A stretch of 27,231 nucleotides of DNA from JBGVMW01 sp045125095 (GTDB taxonomy: Bacteria > Bacillota > Clostridia > Lachnospirales > Lachnospiraceae): NCBI GenBank assembly GCA_045125095.1, contig JBGVMW010000157.1, positions 1 through 27,231 on the forward strand, given 5' to 3'. Below, in pieces: positions 24,016 through 27,231 of this stretch. The notes under the pieces are model-generated. The model saw only the letters and a program-made list of their open reading frames with translations, was not told where the DNA came from and did no database searches. The first letter of the stretch is position 1, and the number at the start of each line of letters is the position of its first letter. The translations under genes and the position numbers were made by a program.

Positions 24016-24447
24016 TTACCGTTTATTAGTATTGTTATTCGGGGTAATTGCCTGTGTTAAAGCATCCTCTAATTTTGAAATCTTTTTACGTGCAGTTTCT
24101 AATTCTGCTTGCAAGTCTGCCACTTGCTTGTCGTATTTTTCTGCATTTACCTGTGCAGCAATCAGTTCATGTTTTAAATCATATATTTCCTTATCATTAT
24201 TGGAAAAATCTTCTTCTAACTGTTCTGCCTGTTTTTTTGCCTTAAAATAATCATCTGCAATATTTAATTCCATTAATAAGGCTTGTACATCAGGAGGCTG
24301 CTTGCAGTAGTTGTCAGATTGTCTGAGTTCTACAATTTTGTTATTCAGGTAGGAAGCTACTCTCTGCAAATATTCTTCACTTTCATACCCGGACAAAGTA
24401 AATACTCTTCCGCCAATGCTTACTTCTGCATTTGTTTTTTCTGCCAT
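24016..24447 (-). CDS. zapA: Cell division protein ZapA
   Basis: ZapA binds and bundles FtsZ filaments at midcell. The N-terminal globular domain (~5-60) shows EVSIGGRVFTLSGYESEEYLQRVASYLNNKI, typical of the family. A long C-terminal coiled coil (~65-132) follows, and the protein ends in an Asn-rich tail (NNNTNKR). At 143 residues it is longer than Bacillus ZapA (~85) because of the extended coiled coil, as in many Clostridia. GGAGG lies 11 bases before the ATG, a long spacing. A 106-base gap to ruvB could hold its own promoter (TGTTATAAG, extended -10-like, near 24503). Confidence 0.88.
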   Translation of the reverse strand: MAEKTNAEVSIGGRVFTLSGYESEEYLQRVASYLNNKIVELRQSDNYCKQPPDVQALLMELNIADDYFKAKKQAEQLEEDFSNNDKEIYDLKHELIAAQVNAEKYDKQVADLQAELETARKKISKLEDALTQAITPNNNTNKR

Positions 24448-24553
24448 GAATTATCTGTCCTCCACTCAAAGAATATGGCACTATACACTAGTCCATGGAT
24501 ATCTTATAACAAAATACCGAAGAAAACAAGAGTTTATTTCTTAACAGTTACAT

Positions 24554-25558
24554 TTAATGCATAACAATCTGTTCAATTCCCAAGTGTTTGTATGCTAAAG
24601 GTGAGACAATACGACCTCTTGGTGTCCGGTTAATAAATCCGTTTTTAATCAGATATGGCTCATACACATCTTCAATTGTTCCTGCATCTTCACCTATGGC
24701 AGCGGCAAGGGTATCTAAACCTACTGGTTTTCCCTGAAACTTCTCAATCATGGTAAGTAGTATGTGTCTGTCTACGTGGTCCAGACCATAACGGTCAACT
24801 TCCATTAAATCTAGTGCAAAGTTTGCTGCTTCCTCGGATATGACTCCATTATATTTTATCTGTGCAAAATCTCGCACACGCTTTAATAAGCGGTTGGCAA
24901 GACGTGGGGTACCTCTGGAACGTCTTGCCATTTCTTCGGCTCCCCGTTCCTCAATATCCACGCCTAATGTTGCAGCAGAATGAATGATAATCTGCTTTAA
25001 TTCTTCATTTGTGTAGAATTCCATCTTATTAACTACACCAAAACGATCTCGCAGAGGTGCAGACAAAAGACCTGCTCTTGTCGTGGCACCTACCAGCGTG
25101 AATTTTGGAAGGTCAATTCTAAGGGAACGGGCAGAGGACCCCTTTCCTATCATTACATCGATTGCAAAATCTTCCATTGCAGGGTAGAGAACCTCTTCCA
25201 CCTGGCGGTTTAATCGATGAATCTCGTCCACAAATAATAAATCTCCATCCTGTAAATTATTTAAAATCGCAGCCATTTCACCAGGCTTTTCAATGGCAGG
25301 ACCAGAAGTGATTTTTAAATTCACTTGCATTTCATTGGCGATAATGCCTGCAAGAGTTGTTTTGCCAAGTCCCGGAGGCCCATACAAAAGAACATGATCT
25401 AAGGATTCCTTTCGTTCTCTGGCAGCCTGAATGTAGATTCGTAGCATTTCTTTTGCCTTAGACTGTCCAATGTAGGCATCCAGTGTCTGGGGACGCAGGC
25501 TGCTTTCAATTCGAACGTCTTCCTCTGTACGTTCTGTTGTAATACTTCGTTTTCCCAT
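24554..25558 (-). CDS. ruvB: Holliday junction branch migration helicase RuvB
   Basis: This is the hexameric AAA+ motor that drives Holliday junction branch migration with RuvA. Motifs seen are the N-terminal SLRPQTLDAYIGQ, Walker A YGPPGLGKTT, Walker B FVDEIHRL, sensor GATTRAGLLSAPLRDRFG (with the arginine finger) and the C-terminal winged-helix RTPRGR. The length of 334 residues is standard. An ATG at 25570 is in frame, but GGAG sits before the ATG at 25558. It follows ruvA after a 46-base gap. Confidence 0.97.
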   Translation of the reverse strand: MGKRSITTERTEEDVRIESSLRPQTLDAYIGQSKAKEMLRIYIQAARERKESLDHVLLYGPPGLGKTTLAGIIANEMQVNLKITSGPAIEKPGEMAAILNNLQDGDLLFVDEIHRLNRQVEEVLYPAMEDFAIDVMIGKGSSARSLRIDLPKFTLVGATTRAGLLSAPLRDRFGVVNKMEFYTNEELKQIIIHSAATLGVDIEERGAEEMARRSRGTPRLANRLLKRVRDFAQIKYNGVISEEAANFALDLMEVDRYGLDHVDRHILLTMIEKFQGKPVGLDTLAAAIGEDAGTIEDVYEPYLIKNGFINRTPRGRIVSPLAYKHLGIEQIVMH

Positions 25559-25604
25559 AATAATCTCCATTTCGCCGTTTAAACGTTTTTTCCAGTAAGC
25601 TTCC

Positions 25605-26219
25605 TTAAATATGTATCTGCTTTAAAGCCTGTTTCAAGATTGTTTCAGTATCCATATCTGGTGTGATTGTTATCTTTTGCAGAGTCTTTAATGCTTCTGT
25701 GGAAGAATATCCTAGAGCTACCAGTGCTTCTACTGCTTCGCTCTTTGCAGTTTCGTTTGCCGGCTTTTGGGTGGTATCGGCTGCCACATCCTCTGCAAAC
25801 GTATTTAAGGCATCCTCTAAATTACATTTATCTTTTAAATCTAATATAATGCGCTGTGCTGTCTTATTACCTACTCCCGGCGCTTTCGAAATTGTCTTTG
25901 CATCCTGCGCAATGATTGCAAAACGCAATTCGCTAGGTGTCATTACACTTAAAATGGATTGTGCCCCCTTTGGTCCAATTCCATTTACCGTAATCAACAG
26001 TTTAAAGAAATCCAAATCGTCTTTTGTAAGAAACCCAAACAATTCCATTGCATCTTCTCTTACGTTCATATAGGTAAACAGCTTTATGTCCTGTCCGGGA
26101 GAAGGAATCTGTGAGGCTGTCTGCTCTGATATATAGATAGTATAGCCAATTCCCTGATTCTCAATTACTACTATAGTCGGCTCTAAATAGGCAACCGTAC
26201 CTTTAATATAACTAATCAT
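25605..26219 (-). CDS. ruvA: Holliday junction branch migration protein RuvA
   Basis: RuvA tetramers bind four-way DNA junctions and load RuvB. The N-terminal OB domain starts MISYIKGTVAYLEPTIVVIENQGIGYTI. The helix-hairpin-helix region (~70-130) has LLITVNGIGPKGAQSIL and KAPGVGNKTAQRIILDLK. The C-terminal RuvB-binding domain (~150-204) ends EALVALGYSSTEALKTL. The 204-residue length is typical. AAGGG precedes the ATG. It heads the ruvAB operon behind a good promoter. Confidence 0.97.
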   Translation of the reverse strand: MISYIKGTVAYLEPTIVVIENQGIGYTIYISEQTASQIPSPGQDIKLFTYMNVREDAMELFGFLTKDDLDFFKLLITVNGIGPKGAQSILSVMTPSELRFAIIAQDAKTISKAPGVGNKTAQRIILDLKDKCNLEDALNTFAEDVAADTTQKPANETAKSEAVEALVALGYSSTEALKTLQKITITPDMDTETILKQALKQIHI

Positions 26220-26283
26220 ATCCTATACCCTTCTTGTTAATTGATAATGGTGGCATTTAGCACCAAAAATTAGTTTTAGATAT

Positions 26284-26312
26284 AGTGTATCATAATAGAA
26301 GGGAAAATGCAA
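26284..26312 (-). promoter_or_regulatory. Sigma-A promoter of ruvAB
   Basis: On the minus strand TTGCAT (26307-26312) and TACACT (26284-26289) are exactly 17 bases apart, about 65 bases upstream of ruvA. The -35 equals that of the parE and rpmB promoters. The upstream part overlaps an imperfect AAATGCA / TGCATTT hairpin just after the 26338 gene. Confidence 0.6.
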
Positions 26313-26337
26313 ACCTTTGTTTGGGTGCTTCTGCATT

Positions 26338-26655
26338 TCAAAGTGATGCTGTTTCATTTATGTAGCTTTGTAGAAACTCAAAAACCATAGCACTCTCCTC
26401 CTCTGCATAATTCACAGACAGAGCTTCAAGTGCCTGTTGACGCCAGGGTGTATTCTCTTCTGCATATGCAATCATGACATATAACAGTAAACAAATGACA
26501 GAGCGTAATAAAAGGCTTCGAAATGCAGGAATATTAGATTTGTTCTCAGTTTGTTCAAATCTATTCTCATATGTGCCATATGTCATCGTTTTTCCAGCTA
26601 AAAGTTGTCCCTGTCTTAAAAGTTCCATTCTCTTTTCCGGAGTATCACTGACCAT
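26338..26655 (-). CDS. Uncharacterised small membrane protein upstream of ruvA
   Basis: I do not recognise this 105-residue protein. A polar, charged N-terminal half (~1-43; MVSDTPEKRMELLRQGQ) is followed by one hydrophobic segment (~47-65; LLLRSVICLLLYVMIAYA). An acidic helical C-terminus follows (~66-105). The topology suggests a single-pass membrane protein. The ATG has AGGAG six bases upstream, a good site supporting a real gene. It lies between a DUF3006-like gene and ruvAB, all on the minus strand, but terminator and promoter signals separate the three. A TATAAT lies at 26708-26713 without a clear -35. Function is unknown. Confidence 0.6.
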   Translation of the reverse strand: MVSDTPEKRMELLRQGQLLAGKTMTYGTYENRFEQTENKSNIPAFRSLLLRSVICLLLYVMIAYAEENTPWRQQALEALSVNYAEEESAMVFEFLQSYINETASL

Positions 26656-26747
26656 AAAAATCTCCTATGTCCATTCTCTTATAGTAAGGTATGATGCTGG
26701 CAAGGGAATTATACATGATTTGCTCATATACATTGTACGTAAAACGC

Positions 26748-26786
26748 CAGGCTGGTTTACATAAAATAATTATGTAAACCAGCCTG
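26748..26786 (-). terminator. Rho-independent terminator after the DUF3006-like gene
   Basis: A perfect 16-bp inverted repeat (CAGGCTGGTTTACATA / TATGTAAACCAGCCTG) has a 7-base loop and starts 5 bases after the gene's stop. The minus-strand tail (GCGTTTTACG) has a short T-run only. It is nearly symmetric, so it may also act on plus-strand transcripts. Confidence 0.75.
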
Positions 26787-26791
26787 TTTGA

Positions 26792-26971
26792 TTATGATTC
26801 TATAATGGAATATGACATCATTTCATAAGCAAGTCGCGTGCCTTCCCCTGTTTCCGGTGGAAGCAATGCACGTGCCACACATTTTAAATCCTGTTGTGGC
26901 TGGTCAAGCAGCTCTAAATACGCATAATCACCATCTAAATGTTTTACAATATAATCGATTCGTTCGAACAT
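26792..26971 (-). CDS. Small DUF3006-like protein
   Basis: This 59-residue protein starts MFERIDYIVKHLDGDYAYLEL and continues with CVARALLPPETGEGTRLAYE. It resembles DUF3006 proteins (DR-x-EG/GD-x-AVLE at the start, then LLP-x-x-x-x-EG), small beta-rich proteins of unknown function in Firmicutes. The open frame extends upstream into copy D of the repeat (to 27028), but AAAGGAG eight bases before the ATG at 26971 marks the start. It is followed by a strong hairpin. Copy D ends 31 bases upstream of the start, so the gene's promoter must be in or next to the repeat. Family assignment is by pattern only. Confidence 0.6.
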   Translation of the reverse strand: MFERIDYIVKHLDGDYAYLELLDQPQQDLKCVARALLPPETGEGTRLAYEMMSYSIIES

Positions 26972-27002
26972 AGTGCGTTCTCCTTTCATTAATCCTTTAC
27001 TA

Positions 27003-27231
27003 TAGGCGTTTGCGAAAGTGATAACCATCCGTAAATTGTCAGAATTGTTTGTGCAAATAGCTGCTTACTACATAGTCTATATTTGACGCGCTCTCGCTCC
27101 CTTCAAACGTAGCGGACACTAAGGCTGTAAAATACACAGCCTTAGTGCCGACGTTTTCAGAGGGTCACATATAGACTATGTAGCAAACAGCTATCTGTCA
27201 CAAACAATTCTGACAATTCACTACCTTGTTG
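27003..27231 (+). mobile_element. Palindromic MITE-like element, copy D (right end outside window)
   Basis: These 229 bases match copy C from its terminal TAGG onward with six substitutions and no gaps. The last ~18 bases lie beyond the window. The orientation is the same as copies A and C. Three of the six differences improve pairing between the arms compared with copy C, so this copy has the best hairpin. It lies upstream of the DUF3006-like gene. Confidence 0.9.

Noticed and set aside
26312..26338. Terminator of the 26338 gene (AAATGCA / TGCATTT)
   Set aside because: The stem is short with a large interior loop and it overlaps the ruvAB -35, so it is more likely incidental.
1..27231. CRISPR array
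   Set aside because: The only repeats are ~240-bp dispersed palindromes kilobases apart. There are no short regularly spaced repeats and no cas genes.

Overview
The window looks like chromosomal DNA of an anaerobic, endospore-forming member of the Clostridia, most likely a Lachnospiraceae species. The base composition is AT-rich. There are several sporulation genes (an alpha/beta small acid-soluble spore protein, a YlbJ/SpoVV-type transporter, a SpoVK-like AAA+ ATPase, YtfJ/GerW). Gene orders match known Firmicutes clusters: rsmD-coaD next to ylbJ, rpmB divergent from yloU-yloV with recG downstream, ytfI-ytfJ, and ruvA-ruvB. This assignment is inferred from gene content and order, not from a database search.

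Layout. (1) 1-2200: a dispersed palindromic repeat, then a plus-strand pair: a membrane-anchored M23 peptidase and a YlbJ/SpoVV homologue. Facing them is a decayed tail of an HRDC-type helicase domain. (2) 2217-8249, minus strand: topoisomerase IV parE and parC, then rsmD, coaD and a coiled-coil protein. (3) 8415-13160, minus: recG, the SpoVK-like ATPase, signal peptidase I and the spore protein SASP. (4) 13311-15744: fakA/yloV and yloU on the minus strand, divergent from rpmB on the plus strand. (5) 15745-16367: the rpmB terminator, a complete 247-bp palindromic element with an 11-bp target duplication, and an overlooked 50-residue membrane protein gene with a sigma-E-like promoter. (6) 16368-18678, minus: ytfJ, ytfI (DUF2953), an unknown conserved-looking gene and a Nudix hydrolase, with two long hairpins between the last two. 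(7) 18776-23898, minus: peptidase U32, an FtsW/RodA/SpoVE-family glycosyltransferase and a class B penicillin-binding protein, apparently one operon. (8) 24016-26219, minus: ruvA, ruvB, zapA. (9) 26338-27231: a small unknown membrane protein, a DUF3006-like protein and another copy of the palindromic element running off the window.

Most of the content is core information processing (DNA topology, recombination repair, ribosome), envelope synthesis and sporulation. The most unusual component is the palindromic element. It is present as one complete copy (15815-16061), two copies cut by the window edges (1-139 and 27003-27231) and one decayed fragment (13191-13250). The complete copy is an imperfect hairpin along its whole length, has terminal inverted repeats bounded by TAGG...CCTA, and is flanked by a perfect 11-bp direct repeat. 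It encodes no protein. It behaves like a miniature inverted-repeat transposable element, and the window is bounded by two copies in the same orientation.

Several apparent open reading frames begin upstream of the best start. Ribosome binding sites move the starts of recG, SASP, ytfJ, the Nudix hydrolase, the PBP, ruvB, the 17674 gene and the DUF3006-like gene inward. No tRNA, rRNA, CRISPR array or transposase gene was seen.
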